The notes below the pieces were generated by a model, which had not been told where the DNA came from, searched no databases, and worked only from the letters and a program-made list of their open reading frames with translations. 64,000 bases of DNA from Alopecurus myosuroides. Lineage: Eukaryota; Streptophyta; Magnoliopsida; Poales; Poaceae. Positions 17,456 to 28,111 of the stretch are shown here, piece after piece (the first letter of the stretch is position 1; each line of letters starts with the position of its first letter). The stretch is taken from positions 435,864,167 to 435,928,166 of the forward strand of contig CM054059.1 in assembly GCA_028641055.1 (NCBI GenBank), written 5' to 3'. The position numbers were made by a program, and so were the translations under genes.

Positions 17456-20155
17456 CTATTTCTCCGCCAACCCGGAGCCAATGATGGCTACGCGGTCGGG
17501 GAACTCGGGGTCGACTTGGACCTTCTTTGTCTCCTGAGATGCCTGGAATGCAGTCCCATGCTGGGTACTCGGCATGCCTTGCGCGCTAGCTTGCGCGGAT
17601 TGCGCCATGGCCACCACCTCATACATCTTCTTCTCGGCAGCAATCACCATCGACTCCGCCAACTGGGAGCTAGCAGAGGCACACTCCATGGACTTCTTGT
17701 AATCACCAGAGATGGTAATTATGCCATTGGGACCAGGGATCTTCATCTTCAGATATGCAACATGGGTAGAGGCCATGAACTTGCTCAGAGCAGGCCTGCC
17801 GAGTAGAGCATGGTAAGGACTCTGATGATCCACCACCTCGAACTGCAGGCGCTCTGTGCGGCAGTTATCCCTGGTGCCGAATAGCACATCGATCCACACT
17901 CGGCCAATCGGGTTGCACGAGATCCCGGGTACAATGCCATGGAAGGTGGTCTTGCTAGGCAGCATCATGTTCTCGGCCAGGCCAAGCTTCTCGAGTGTGT
18001 CTTTGTACACGATGTTGATGCTGCTGCCGTTGTCGATTAGCACCTTGCTGAACCTCACATTCTTCTCGGGACCCAGGAAGGTAGGATCCAGCACCAAGGC
18101 ATAGCTACCCGGATTGGGCATCACCTTGGGATGATCTACTCGGGACCACCTGATCTCCTGGTCACACCAATACATGTAGTGAGGGACAGCAGGAATCACT
18201 GCATTGACCTCCATGGCCCGCCTGTGCTGTGATTGCTTGTCGACTGGCTCAGAAGTGAAGATCATGTAACTCTCATGGTGCTCTTGGTACTGATTGGAGC
18301 CTCCGCCCCCATTGTTGCCGTTGTTGTTGTTGTTGTTGCCCTGGTAATTGTTGTTGTTGCCTCTGTTGTTGTTGTTGCGGTTGTAGTTGTTGTTGTTATT
18401 GCGGTAGCCCTCATTGTTGAAGTTGCGGTTGGCTCCTAAAGCCACCTGGTTCACATTCTCTCTTCTCGGGTACACTGGCGGCCGAGCTGCGGGTGCGCGA
18501 GTAGGCTGCACATTGGCATTGGCCGCTGGCAGAGGAGGAGGAGGGGGCAAGCCATCACTCTTGATCACCTCCCACCACTCGCACTGTCGAGTAGTGTGGT
18601 TAGCGGGCCTTGAGGGGTGATGAGTGTGAAAGCTGCATGGGCCATCCTTCATGTCCTCAAAGACAAACTTCTTCGGCTGCTCGGAGTTCCCGCTACCCGA
18701 CTGAGAGGTGCGAAATGGCTTCTTGTTGCCTTGGCCCTGGTTCTGGTTCTGCCCATAGGCTCCAGCAGGTTTCTGCCTCTGGCTGCCACCAGCTCCAACA
18801 GTCACTGCATTCACCTCTTCAGGATCATACCGAGTATCTACTCGGCGCTTGTTGCGGAACTCGTTGCGCTTGCTGTTGCTGAAGTTTCTTCTCGGCTCAG
18901 AGGAATCCATCAGTGGCTGAGTGGGATCACCAAGTGCGTACTGATCCGCAATCTTGATGGTCTCCGCCAGAGTGTTCGGCATCTCCCTCTGCAATCTCTG
19001 CCACAACATGCTGCCATGCCTGCATCCCTGCGCAAACCAAGTGATGGCATGTGCTTCATTCACACCCTCACAGGTGTTCCTCAATGTACTCCACCGAGTA
19101 AGATACTCGCGGTCTGTCTCGTCTTCTCGCTGCCTGCAAGCGGATAGCTGCTGTGGCCTATTCGGCCTCTTGTATGTGCTGGTGAAGTTGCTGATGAAGG
19201 CATCCGAGAAGTCCAGCCAGCAATTGATGCTGTTCTTGGGCAAGTTATTGAGCCAAGTGCGGGCTGGACCCTCTAGCATCTGCGGGACATAGCGCACCGC
19301 CCATCTTCTGTTGCCGTTCGCGATATGGACCGCGGTGACATAGTCATTGAGCCAATCTTCAGGCTTGGTGCTGCCATTGTAGCTCTTGGTGCCCCTAGCA
19401 AGCTGGAAGTTCTTCACGGACGGCTCGTTCATGATGCGCGGGCCAAAGCACTCGGGGCCAGGAGGACCCGTGCTCTCCAGCCGCGCTGACAAGCTGATCC
19501 GGTCCAACTGATGCCTCGCATCTCCTGGCGCCAGCATGTGCTCGCCAACACGATCATGGACATCATAGCCTGCCATCTCCATGGCCGAGTAGCCATCATC
19601 ATACCTGTCCACCTGCACAGCTGCAGGCTGCTCCACCGGGTTGGCGACTGGTGCCACTGCGCGCGGCTGCTGGCTCTGCCGAGTAGGCGGAGCAGCGGGA
19701 CACCGAGAAGGACCTGGGCGCGCTTCATCTCGGGCTCGGCTTTGAGCGTGATGGGCTTGAGAGCCTGCTCTTGCAGCGTTGTGTTCCTGCCCGGGCTGCT
19801 GCGGCACAGCAAGCTGTCTCGCGGCAGCAGCCGGGTCATACACCTGCATTTGCCTATCTCTGCCCGAACGCCCGCTGCGACTCTTCTCGCGGCTGGGATG
19901 CGGAGACGAAGCTTGATCGTTAGATCTAGCCGTGTGCGAGTGAACCACCTGCGAAGCCCCAGCACCTGGGTTGGCCTTCCGGAACTCCTCATTCTGCCTA
20001 GCAGCCTCCAACACCAACTCGTTGAGTCTTTCTTGCTGCCTAACACGTGCATCGCCATCTAGGCGAGGCAACTCGGCAGCTACAGCCTCTGCAGCTCTAA
20101 GTGTCTTGGCGGGTGTGCTATATCTGGGCCTAGTGGAGGTGTTTGCGGTGGCGGA
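17456..20155 (-). CDS. Tat-2 gag core and aspartic protease
   Basis: A continuous frame covers the C-terminal part of the gag N-region, the gag core, the CHHC zinc-knuckle-like stretch, an Asn-rich linker (about 18310-18420) and the protease with IDNGSS. It lacks the 4-nt deletion that breaks Tat-1 and so shows the ancestral join between the two gag parts. The frame opens directly after an in-frame TAG at 20158-20156 and closes at the TAG shared with Tat-1. The role is as in the Tat-1 entry. Confidence 0.88.
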   Translation of the reverse strand, partial: SATANTSTRPRYSTPAKTLRAAEAVAAELPRLDGDARVRQQERLNELVLEAARQNEEFRKANPGAGASQVVHSHTARSNDQASSPHPSREKSRSGRSGRDRQMQVYDPAAAARQLAVPQQPGQEHNAARAGSQAHHAQSRARDEARPGPSRCPAAPPTRQSQQPRAVAPVANPVEQPAAVQVDRYDDGYSAMEMAGYDVHDRVGEHMLAPGDARHQLDRISLSARLESTGPPGPECFGPRIMNEPSVKNFQLARGTKSYNGSTKPEDWLNDYVTAVHIANGNRRWAVRYVPQMLEGPARTWLNNLPKNSINCWLDFSDAFISNFTSTYKRPNRPQQLSACRQREDETDREYLTRWSTLRNTCEGVNEAHAITWFAQGCRHGSMLWQRLQREMPNTLAETIKIADQYALGDPTQPLMDSSEPRRNFSNSKRNEFRNKRRVDTRYDPEEVNAVTVGAGGSQRQKPAGAYGQNQNQGQGNKKPFRTSQSGSGNSEQPKKFVFEDMKDGPCSFHTHHPSRPANHTTRQCEWWEVIKSDGLPPPPPLPAANANVQPTRAPAARPPVYPRRENVNQVALGANRNFNNEGYRNNNNNYNRNNNNRGNNNNYQGNNNNNNGNNGGGGSNQYQEHHESYMIFTSEPVDKQSQHRRAMEVNAVIPAVPHYMYWCDQEIRWSRVDHPKVMPNPGSYALVLDPTFLGPEKNVRFSKVLIDNGSSINIVYKDTLEKLGLAENMMLPSKTTFHGIVPGISCNPIGRVWIDVLFGTRDNCRTERLQFEVVDHQSPYHALLGRPALSKFMASTHVAYLKMKIPGPNGIITISGDYKKSMECASASSQLAESMVIAAEKKMYEVVAMAQSAQASAQGMPSTQHGTAFQASQETKKVQVDPEFPDRVAIIGSGLAEK

Positions 20156-20861
20156 CTAAGCAGGAGCCTCTACAACTGTTGCCATCTCGGCGCCAAGGTT
20201 GCGTCGAGTGGCACCTACTCTGCTAGCCCTCCTAGCGACTGGCGTGAAGCCGTGAGCCTTGTTGTACTCGAGCTGGTCTAGACTCAACTCCAACCTCACC
20301 TTATCCAACTCCGCCTGCTCGGCAAGCAGCTCCAGGCGTTGCCGCTCGAGCTGCTCCCTCATGGCTAGGAGCTCGATGTCGGTGGGAGTCGGCATGCCAG
20401 GTCGCGTAGCCGACGCGGGAATGACCGTAGACGTGGAAGGCGGCAAGTTGCTCTCCTTCTCGTAGGGCCGGTGAACCCTGCCACCAGCCGGTGCAGCAAG
20501 ATCCTCGACGTCCGCCGCAGCGCCAGTAGCGGCTGTGCCAGTGTTAGCCGCCAAGCCCGTCACCATCACCTCAGCGCAGTTCGCAGAACGGCACGCGGGC
20601 CTTCCGCGAGCAGCGATCACCGCGGGAGGATCCTCCGCGTCATGCACCAGCTCGGGGTACTCGCGGTTGGCGACGGTGGCGACGTAGACGAGGTGAGAGC
20701 CGAAGGAGATCACCGAGCCGCCCTCCGGCATGGCCCTGCCGCCGAAATCGCCGGCGTTGTCGGTGACGAAGTCGAAGGAGCCGAATCTGTGGACAAGGCC
20801 ACAGACCACGCGCTCCGCTGAAGAAGATCCCGTCCGAACAGAAACTCCAACCAGCGCCGCT
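20156..20861 (-). pseudogene. Tat-2 gag N-terminal part, truncated, with private stop
   Basis: This is homologous to Tat-1 about 1960-2667. The TAG at 20158-20156 replaces CAG in Tat-1, a C-to-T change in a CHG site. At 20861 the homology to Tat-1 ends abruptly, about 25 bp inside the LTR/primer-site border, and Tekay-like LTR sequence begins. The 5' LTR and primer-binding site of Tat-2 are therefore missing. Upstream of this point the frame stays open into the foreign LTR (to about 21124), which is accidental. Confidence 0.85.
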
Positions 20862-22121
20862 CGGGCTTTCCATTTGATGCACTCATATGCAGGTACGAAC
20901 CCGAGGCCAGGGTGGAACTTTTGTAGTCGGCATTTAGGGCGGCGTGGTCTTAGAGTGCTATGAGGGTCCCCTTTTCTTCGTGGGGCTCGATTAGCCGCGC
21001 ACGCACAGCACGTGGTGCTTTGGGCTTGATGCGAAGAAGAGTTGAGTTGTGTAGAGTGCCTCGCTTGGTGGGTTTGATTCCCGTCTGGCGGGATATTCTT
21101 ACGTGTACGGCCAAATTGGTGCACCCCTGCAGGGATAAATCTTCTCGAGAAGCCGTGTTTTCCGCGGTTATGGTTAACTTGGTGAAAGTACTGGCTAACA
21201 AGTACTCAGAACAACTTACACCTAACTAATGATAATTTGACTAGTAATAGCCTTATTGCCACAATAACTTGATCCATCATTAATCCAACTGTGTGAGTTA
21301 TCCTCGGATTGCTTCTTTGGATAAGGGGCGAGATCCAGGATGGGTTTGTTTGGTGGTTAGTTATAGTTGGTTACATACGCTATCTTACCTCCTTTCTGTT
21401 AGCCGGAAGTTGTATCATGTTCTATAGTTGGTTAGAGCAGCCAGTTGCAGCATCTTTTATATCCCCTTTCTTCCGTTGAACCCAAGGCATCTGTGCTTGG
21501 TGTTGACGGGTTACAATTTGGTGAACTGTGAGTCTTGCTTGCCAGTACGTTTATGTACTGACCCCTTTGGGGTTGTGGTTTCCGCAGACTACGCTTACGA
21601 GGATCCCCGTGACGGCTACTACGTGGAGTTCGACGAGGCTGCTGACGAGTAGATAGCGGACCTGGGCAGGATCCGAGACATCGTGGATGGGCTCCGTCTT
21701 TTCGTTTCCGGCTTCTTAAGCCTATTTGGATTTTGTCTGTACTCAGACCGTTTGAATGCTTCCGCTGAGATGTAATGATGTTATGTTGGGACATGTGTCC
21801 TCTGGATGATTGTATTTGCTATCTCTGCTCTAGTGAGAGCTATTTGCAACTTATTTCCATCTTTTGTGTCCTAGAGATATGTTGTGTTATCATTATGTTA
21901 AACGCCGTTGACGTACCATGTGTGTATGGTATGAAGTACGTCAATGGTAGTATCCTGATTTCTATGGGATGGTTTACGTAGACGATGAACAGTAGGGGTT
22001 GGTTGTCACACATACGTGTGTTGGCCTACTCGTAAGAGATGCGGGTGCCGGTAAGCCCCGTAATCCAATCAACTACTGTTCAACGGAACTACGAGTATCC
22101 TCTAGAAGTCCGGGTGCGACA
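20862..22121 (+). repeat. Truncated 5' LTR of the Tekay-like element (last 1,260 bp)
   Basis: It corresponds to 31470-32730 and ends GTGCGACA before the primer-binding site. It contains the second exon of the LTR mini-ORF (21588-21652), identical in sequence to the 3' LTR copy. The LTR promoter half is missing, so this copy probably cannot be transcribed from its own 5' LTR. Confidence 0.92.
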
Positions 22122-22123
22122 AA

Positions 22124-22135
22124 TGGTATCAGAGA
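22124..22135 (+). other. Primer-binding site, initiator Met tRNA type
   Basis: TGGTATCAGAGA begins two bases after the LTR end and fits the common initiator-methionine tRNA primer site. The 22136-22661 leader has no convincing ORF. Confidence 0.8.
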
Positions 22136-22661
22136 CTGTCTGCCTGTAGGATCCCTTTTACTGGTCGCAGTTGAGTCGAGAAACTATTTTGTAGCTATAT
22201 AGGAAAAATGAAACGTGAGAGTAGGAATTCTGCCATTTTATTTCTTTCCCCACCCACCCTCCCTTTTCTGGTAAGGAAGTGCAACGTTGTTTTTCTCTTC
22301 TCACCTAAACTTTCAAGTTAGGATTTCACGTATCCTGGTTTCTCTAGGATAGTTATATCTACTAGACCATAGGAATGGAGGTGGTTGTGACATGATTTAT
22401 CATGTTGCCTACTCATGATTGAGAACGGAGGCGTGTAAGCCCCGGAAGAAGATCCTCTATTCCTTAAGCAGTAGATATTGATCCTTTAGAAGCCCGGATG
22501 GGTTTTCCGTAGTACCTCAGGAGTTTTTGGTCTCGTGTTTCCCGATGTTGCTTCGATATCCTGTTCTTCTCAACATCCTTTTCGTCCGTTGAAACCGTGT
22601 TGTTGCTTTCCACTTCAGTTCTCTACCGGCGTCTAATCAAAACTTCCCCGATCATCTGCAG

Positions 22662-23477
22662 ATGGATCTCAGGTTCTACCCGCAGGTGGTTCGGATGACT
22701 CGTTGCGAGAGCACTGCCGGTTATCCGGAGATGCTGAGAGACATGGTCACTTATCTGGGGTTCCGTTGGGCACCAGAGTACCAGGTCTACGAGCAGCAGC
22801 GAGAGTTTGACCAGACCTACTACCAGGCTATCGTCTACATTCTGTCAGATGATGGCATGAGCGTCGTCCACCTCTACGAGGCAGTAGGTTCCACAGTGGA
22901 TATGGCCATGCAGCAGGCAGCTTATGTGAGTCTCACCGTCCTTCGTGCTGACTACTGGGGATTTGACGATTCTATCTATCGCCACATCCCCCGTGGTTAC
23001 ATCACTTCGGAGGGAGCTCACTTCACTCTCTACGACAACCTGGATGTCTACGAGCATGATAACTCCAGGCTGCACACCACCGCTCAGTTTGTGAGGCACA
23101 GTGACGCAGTTGCCAGCACACTGTCTCAGGAGTTGGCTTCAGTCAGAGAGCAGCTCTACCTTGCTTTGACTCGTCTGGCGACGTACACCACAGACTTTGT
23201 TGGAGATGAGCGCTTTGCACGTTTCGATCAGCCAGTTGGTCGTCGTCTGCCAGATGCTGGAGGTTACGAGCCGATCAGAGGTCCACTCCTCAACCTCGGT
23301 GCTGGTTACACTGGGATTCCACGCTTTGGAGCACAGGGAGTCGACGCTATGTACTTCACCACACCTAGAGTCGCTCTCAGACCACGTCAGATCTATGTGG
23401 ATCGTCGTTCTACCTACTTTCGTGGGCGTGCTCCTCACCGTACCTCTCGTCGTACTACTCACCGCCGTCCTGCGTGA
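22662..23477 (+). CDS. Extra ORF upstream of gag, 271 aa, unknown function
   Basis: A complete ORF lies in the leader before gag, with ATG at 22662 directly after ctgcag, which looks like a splice acceptor. Residues about 20-105 contain P-E-Y-Q-V-Y, then a strand-like YYQAIVYIL, then a helix-like GSTVDMAMQQAAYVSLTVL. That spacing recalls a double-stranded-RNA-binding fold, but the usual basic KK in the last helix is missing. The C-terminus is very basic (RRSTYFRGRAPHRTSRRTTHRR). An additional ORF before gag has been reported, as I recall, for related rice chromoviruses of the RIRE3/RIRE8 type. The frame is intact. The function is not known, and the dsRNA-binding idea is weak inference. Confidence 0.7.
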   Translation: MDLRFYPQVVRMTRCESTAGYPEMLRDMVTYLGFRWAPEYQVYEQQREFDQTYYQAIVYILSDDGMSVVHLYEAVGSTVDMAMQQAAYVSLTVLRADYWGFDDSIYRHIPRGYITSEGAHFTLYDNLDVYEHDNSRLHTTAQFVRHSDAVASTLSQELASVREQLYLALTRLATYTTDFVGDERFARFDQPVGRRLPDAGGYEPIRGPLLNLGAGYTGIPRFGAQGVDAMYFTTPRVALRPRQIYVDRRSTYFRGRAPHRTSRRTTHRRPA

Positions 23478-23686
23478 TGAGCATGGGAGTACCGATGTAT
23501 CCATTCTTAGCTATGTTTAGTATCCTTTGGCTTTCGAACCATTTATGGTGTGTTGGATATTCTGATGTATTTGAACATGTGATGATGTACCTGTTGGTTA
23601 TCTATTCATGCGTCGGAATAATCTCTCTTTCGGTTACCAAGTCTATCTTTTTTCTGTTGTTGTGCTAAAATGCATTTCCATTCAGA

Positions 23687-24407
23687 ATGCCGCCAACAAG
23701 GAACAACCCGCCTGAGCCACCGCCAATCACGGAGCTGTTGACTCAGATGACTCAGGTCGTGACGCAGATGGCCCAGTTCCAGGCTAATCAGCACAACAAC
23801 CAGAACGCTCCATGAGTCAGTATCAAGGAGTTTCTGAGTCTGGGGCCGAGAGCTTTCGTGGCAACACGCGAGCCTCTGGATGCTGATGAATGGATCCGTG
23901 AGATGGCCAAGGCTCTGGACATTGCTCACGTTGCTGAGGAAGACAAGATCAAGTATGCCTCCTACCTACTGAAGGGTCAGGCAGCTACTTGGTGGGAGAA
24001 CTACCAGACCATGAGAGCTGGCTACCCAATCACCTGGGGTTGTTTCAAGGAAGCTTTCCTGAAGCACCACATTCCAGATGGTCTCATGGAAAGGATGCGT
24101 GAAGAGTTTTGCTCTCTCAAGCAGGGCAAGCTGGACGTCATTGGCTATCAGAGTGAGTTCAATCGCCTCGCTCGATACGCTGGTGATGAGGTGTCCACTG
24201 AGGCTAAGAAGATGGCAAGGTTCCGCAGAGGTTTTAACCCGGAACTCAAGTACGCCCTCACCAACGTCAAGGCCAAAGACTTCGAGGAGCTCGTTAACAC
24301 CGCGCTCAATGAAGAAAATGGGCGCAAGGCGTTCGAGGAGTCTCGGAAGCACTCGCGTGAGGGTGGTTCCTCCTCCAACATGACCACCCCTCCGCCGCCG
24401 CATCTGG
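23687..24407 (+). pseudogene. Tekay-like gag, broken by a stop and a frameshift
   Basis: The ATG at 23687 lies just after a pyrimidine tract and ttcag. After 42 codons an in-frame TGA (23813-23815) interrupts. The same frame then continues with the gag domain (LKGQAATWWENYQTM, ITWGCFKEAFLKHHI, EEFCSLKQGKLDVIGYQSEFNRLARY). Near 24395-24410 a single-base indel shifts the frame into the following long ORF, which carries the end of gag. Gag of this copy would not be made as a full protein. Confidence 0.85.
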
Positions 24408-27400
24408 GTGCCAAATGCTGCAGTCACTCGGGCTCCATATGCCCAAGCTTCTCCAGGCTTTGCTCCCCGCCCACCCAACCCAGCTCACATGCAGGCTCAG
24501 AGATTTTCAATGGGGCAGCCAAGGCCAGATACTCCTCGTGTCGTCACTTGCTACAAGTGCAAGCATACGGGGCACTACGCTGACAAGTGCACTCAGAGGC
24601 ATCTACCTCCACCACCACCTCGTCCCAACACAAACCAGGCAATGGTGCGTGCTCCCCCGGCTAAAGCCTTCAACTCCAACAACAGGCCTGTCGGGAGGAC
24701 CGCAAGGGTGAATCATGTCAAGGTCGACAAAGCTGAGGAAGCTGCTGACGTCGTTCTCGGTACATTACCCGTAAACTCTAACCCAGCTAAAGTGTTGTTT
24801 GATACCGGGGCATCGCATTCTTTCGTGTCAAAGATCTTTGCGACAGCAGTTAAACTCCCATTTGTTGGTTTGGGTTCCCCGCTAGTAGTAAAATCCCCTG
24901 GAGCAACTATGCAAACTTCCAAGATCAGTCACGAGAATCAGATTCTAATTGGAGGTCACATATTCCTTGCTTCTCTCATACTGCTTGGCAATTCTGACAT
25001 TGATGTCATTCTTGGTATGGATTGGTTGAAGGCCAATAAAGCTACGGTTGACTGTGCTCAGAAGTCAATAACTCTGTTCCACCCTTCTGGCCAGATAGTC
25101 TATTCTCCAAATGAATCAAGTTCTGTTCAGCTTTACACCCTCGATGCTAAACCTCTACCTCTACTTGAAAATGTTCCGGTGGTTTGTGAATTCCCTGACG
25201 TCTTTCCAGAAGAGTTGCCAGGGATGCCTCTGGACAGAGCAGTTGAGTTCGTGATCGAGCTTGAACCAGGTACTGCTCCAATCTCTAAGCATCCATACAA
25301 GATAGATCCTCCTGAACTGAAATTGTTGAAGGAGCAAATCGATATGTACATGGAAAAAGGTTACATTCAACCTAGTTCCTCCGCTTGGGGTTGCCCAACT
25401 CTGTTCGTTGCAAAGAAGGATCAAACAAAGAGACTCGTTGTTGACTATCGTCCTCTTAACGAGAAAACCATCAAAAACAAGTATCCAATTCCTCGTATCG
25501 ATGATCTTTTTGATCAACTTGCTGGAGCCTCAATATTCTCCAAGTTGGACTTGAGAATGGGTTACCATCAAATAAAGATCAGAAAGGAAGATATTCCAAA
25601 AACAGCTTTCACCACTCGGTACGGTCTATATGAATACACCGTCATGTCCTTTGGTCTCACCAATGCACCAGCGACATTCTCTCGACTAATGAATTCTGTC
25701 TTCCATGAATACCTCGACAAGTTCGTTGTGGTATATCTTGATGACATCCTTGTCTACTCCAAATCTGGGGAAGAGCATGGAGAACATCTTCGTCTAACTC
25801 TCATGAAACTTCGCGAGCATCGTCTATATGCCAAGTTCTCCAAATGTGAGTTCTGGATTCCAGAAGTTGCTTACCTTGGTCATGTCATCTCTGCCAAGGG
25901 CATAGCCATTGATCCAGAAAAGGTTAAAGCAATTGTTGATTGGAAACCTCCTAAGACGGTAAAGCAAGTACGAAGTTTTCTTGGCTTGGCTAGCTATTGC
26001 CGTCGTTTCGTCCAAAACTTCTCCAAGATTGCCAAACCTCTCACTGACCTCACAAAGAAGGACAAGAAGTTCGTTTGGTCTCCACAATGTGATGAAAGTT
26101 TCAATCTCCTCAAGACTAAACTCACTTCTACCCCAGTTCTGGTTGGCCCAGATACTACCAAACCTTTCCAGATATTCTGCGATGCATCTCTCCAAGGTCT
26201 AGGTGCAGTTCTTATGCAAGAACGTCAAGTTGTGGCTTATGCTTCACGTCAGTTGAATGCACATGAGAAAAACTATCCCACACATGACCTGGAACTTGCA
26301 GAAGTTGTGTTTGCCCTCAATAAATGGAGGCAATACTTGTTGGGTAACCGCACTGAAATCTTTTCCGATCATAAGAGTCTGAAATACATCTTCACTCAAC
26401 CAGATCTAAACCTCAGGCAAAGGAGATGGATTGAAAAGATTAAGGACTTTGATCTTACCATTTCTTACACTCCAGGCAAGGCTAATGTTATGGCCGATGC
26501 TCTCAGTCGCAAGTCATATTGCAATAATCTCATGATCATGGAAAGCCAACCTCCTCTTCATGAAGAATTCCAGAAGCTGAACCTTGGTCTTGTTCCTCAA
26601 GGCTATCTTGCTAGCTTAACAACCAGTCCAATTCTCGAGGACAAGATTCGTTCTGAACAACTTCGTGATGCTGAAATCAAGAAGATGGTAGAACACATCA
26701 AAGAAGGCAAGGAGAAATTTAAGTCCTTCTCAATTGATGACAAAGGAACTGTGTTCTTCGAAGGACGCATTGCAGTTCCTCAAGTTCAAAGTCTCAAAGA
26801 TGTCATTCTCAAGGAGGCTCATGAAACTCCTCTCTCCATCCACCCTGGAAGTACAAAGATGTACCAGGATCTTAAGACACTGTATTGGTGGCCTAGCATG
26901 AAACGTGAAATTGCTCAATACGTTTCTGAATGCGACGTTTGTCAACGTGTTAAGGCAGTCCATCAGAAAACAGACGGTCTACTCCAACCTCTGAAAATTC
27001 CTGAGTGGAAGTGGGACATGATTGAAATGGACTTCGTCACTGGTTTTCCAAAGTCCAAGAAGGGCAACGATGCAATCTTCGTTGTTATTGATCGTCTCAC
27101 TAAAGTAGCTCACTTCTTTGCTGTCAAGGAAACAATCTCAGCTAGCCAGTTAGCAGAGCTCTACACAGCAAAGATTGTTCCTCTTCATGGTGTTCCATTG
27201 GAAATAAGCTCAGATTGTGGAAGCATATTCACTTCTCATTTCTGGAAAAGCTTTCAAGAAGCATTAGGCACCAAACTTCTGTTCAGCACAGCTTATCACC
27301 CTCAGTCTCAGGGGCAAGTCGAAAGAGTCAATCAGATTCTCGAGGATATGCTCAGAGCATGTGGTATCTCTTTTGGCATGAAATGGGAGGATTGCCTTCC

Positions 27401-28073
27401 ATATGCTGAATTCTCCTACAACAACAGCTTCCAGGCAAGCCTAGGCATGGCACTATTTGAAGCACTCTATGGCCGCAGATGCAGGAGTCCAATCAATTGG
27501 TCTGGAGCTGGTGAACGTTCACTCTTAGGCCCTGACATTGTTAAGGAAGCCGAAGAGAAAGTTCGTATCATTCGTGACAATCTCAAGATTGCTCAGTCTC
27601 GTCAGAAAAGCTACTATGACAGCAAGCACAGGGATATGGTCTATGCACCTGGTGACAAGGCATATCTCCGTGTAACTCCCCTCAGAGGCACTCATCGTTT
27701 TGGTGTGAAAGGAAAACTTGCACCAAGATACATTGGTCCTTTCAACATTCTCTCAAGGCGTGCTGAAAATGCCTATCGTCTTGAACTTCCAGAAAAACTA
27801 TCCAAGGTGCACGATGTGTTTCACGTGTCACAGCTCAAGAAGTGTTTCAAAGATCCAGATCGTGCAGTTGATCATGATTCCATTGAACTGCAAGATGATC
27901 TCTCTTATGAGGAGCACCCTGTTCTTATTCTCGATGAGACCGAGCGTAAGACTCGCAACAAGAGCACCAAGTTCTTGAAAGTGCAGTGGTCCCATCATTC
28001 CGATAAAGAGGCAACGTGGGAGACCGAAGAGGATCTTCGCAAGAAGTATCCGGACCTTTTCTCTTCTCAGTAA
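24408..28073 (+). CDS. Tekay-like gag C-terminus and pol polyprotein with chromodomain
   Basis: This 1,221-residue frame contains, in order: CCHC zinc knuckle ([14 protein letters not shown], about 48-61); protease DTGA (about 131); RT with [11 protein letters not shown] (about 441-451); RNase H with [13 protein letters not shown] (about 590); integrase zinc finger (about 811-845); and the D-D-35-E core, with Asp at 27030-27032, Asp at 27213-27215 and Glu at 27321-27323. A chromodomain lies near 1171-1219 with [15 protein letters not shown]. In chromoviruses the chromodomain guides integration to marked chromatin. The frame is uninterrupted to TAA at 28071-28073. The listed start marks the frameshift region, not a natural start. 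All catalytic motifs appear intact. Confidence 0.92.
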   Translation: MPNAAVTRAPYAQASPGFAPRPPNPAHMQAQRFSMGQPRPDTPRVVTCYKCKHTGHYADKCTQRHLPPPPPRPNTNQAMVRAPPAKAFNSNNRPVGRTARVNHVKVDKAEEAADVVLGTLPVNSNPAKVLFDTGASHSFVSKIFATAVKLPFVGLGSPLVVKSPGATMQTSKISHENQILIGGHIFLASLILLGNSDIDVILGMDWLKANKATVDCAQKSITLFHPSGQIVYSPNESSSVQLYTLDAKPLPLLENVPVVCEFPDVFPEELPGMPLDRAVEFVIELEPGTAPISKHPYKIDPPELKLLKEQIDMYMEKGYIQPSSSAWGCPTLFVAKKDQTKRLVVDYRPLNEKTIKNKYPIPRIDDLFDQLAGASIFSKLDLRMGYHQIKIRKEDIPKTAFTTRYGLYEYTVMSFGLTNAPATFSRLMNSVFHEYLDKFVVVYLDDILVYSKSGEEHGEHLRLTLMKLREHRLYAKFSKCEFWIPEVAYLGHVISAKGIAIDPEKVKAIVDWKPPKTVKQVRSFLGLASYCRRFVQNFSKIAKPLTDLTKKDKKFVWSPQCDESFNLLKTKLTSTPVLVGPDTTKPFQIFCDASLQGLGAVLMQERQVVAYASRQLNAHEKNYPTHDLELAEVVFALNKWRQYLLGNRTEIFSDHKSLKYIFTQPDLNLRQRRWIEKIKDFDLTISYTPGKANVMADALSRKSYCNNLMIMESQPPLHEEFQKLNLGLVPQGYLASLTTSPILEDKIRSEQLRDAEIKKMVEHIKEGKEKFKSFSIDDKGTVFFEGRIAVPQVQSLKDVILKEAHETPLSIHPGSTKMYQDLKTLYWWPSMKREIAQYVSECDVCQRVKAVHQKTDGLLQPLKIPEWKWDMIEMDFVTGFPKSKKGNDAIFVVIDRLTKVAHFFAVKETISASQLAELYTAKIVPLHGVPLEISSDCGSIFTSHFWKSFQEALGTKLLFSTAYHPQSQGQVERVNQILEDMLRACGISFGMKWEDCLPYAEFSYNNSFQASLGMALFEALYGRRCRSPINWSGAGERSLLGPDIVKEAEEKVRIIRDNLKIAQSRQKSYYDSKHRDMVYAPGDKAYLRVTPLRGTHRFGVKGKLAPRYIGPFNILSRRAENAYRLELPEKLSKVHDVFHVSQLKKCFKDPDRAVDHDSIELQDDLSYEEHPVLILDETERKTRNKSTKFLKVQWSHHSDKEATWETEEDLRKKYPDLFSSQ

Positions 28074-28097
28074 GGAATCTCGGGGCGCGATTCCTTC

Positions 28098-28111
28098 AAG
28101 GGGGGGGGGGC
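28098..28111 (+). other. Polypurine tract of the Tekay-like element
   Basis: A run of 11 G after CAA, four bases before the 3' LTR start TGTAACATCC at 28116. This is the plus-strand priming site. Confidence 0.8.

Noticed and set aside
20156..21124. Continuous minus-strand frame from LTR DNA into Tat-2 gag
   Set aside because: The part above 20861 is antisense Tekay-like LTR and the join is a breakpoint, so the N-terminus is accidental.
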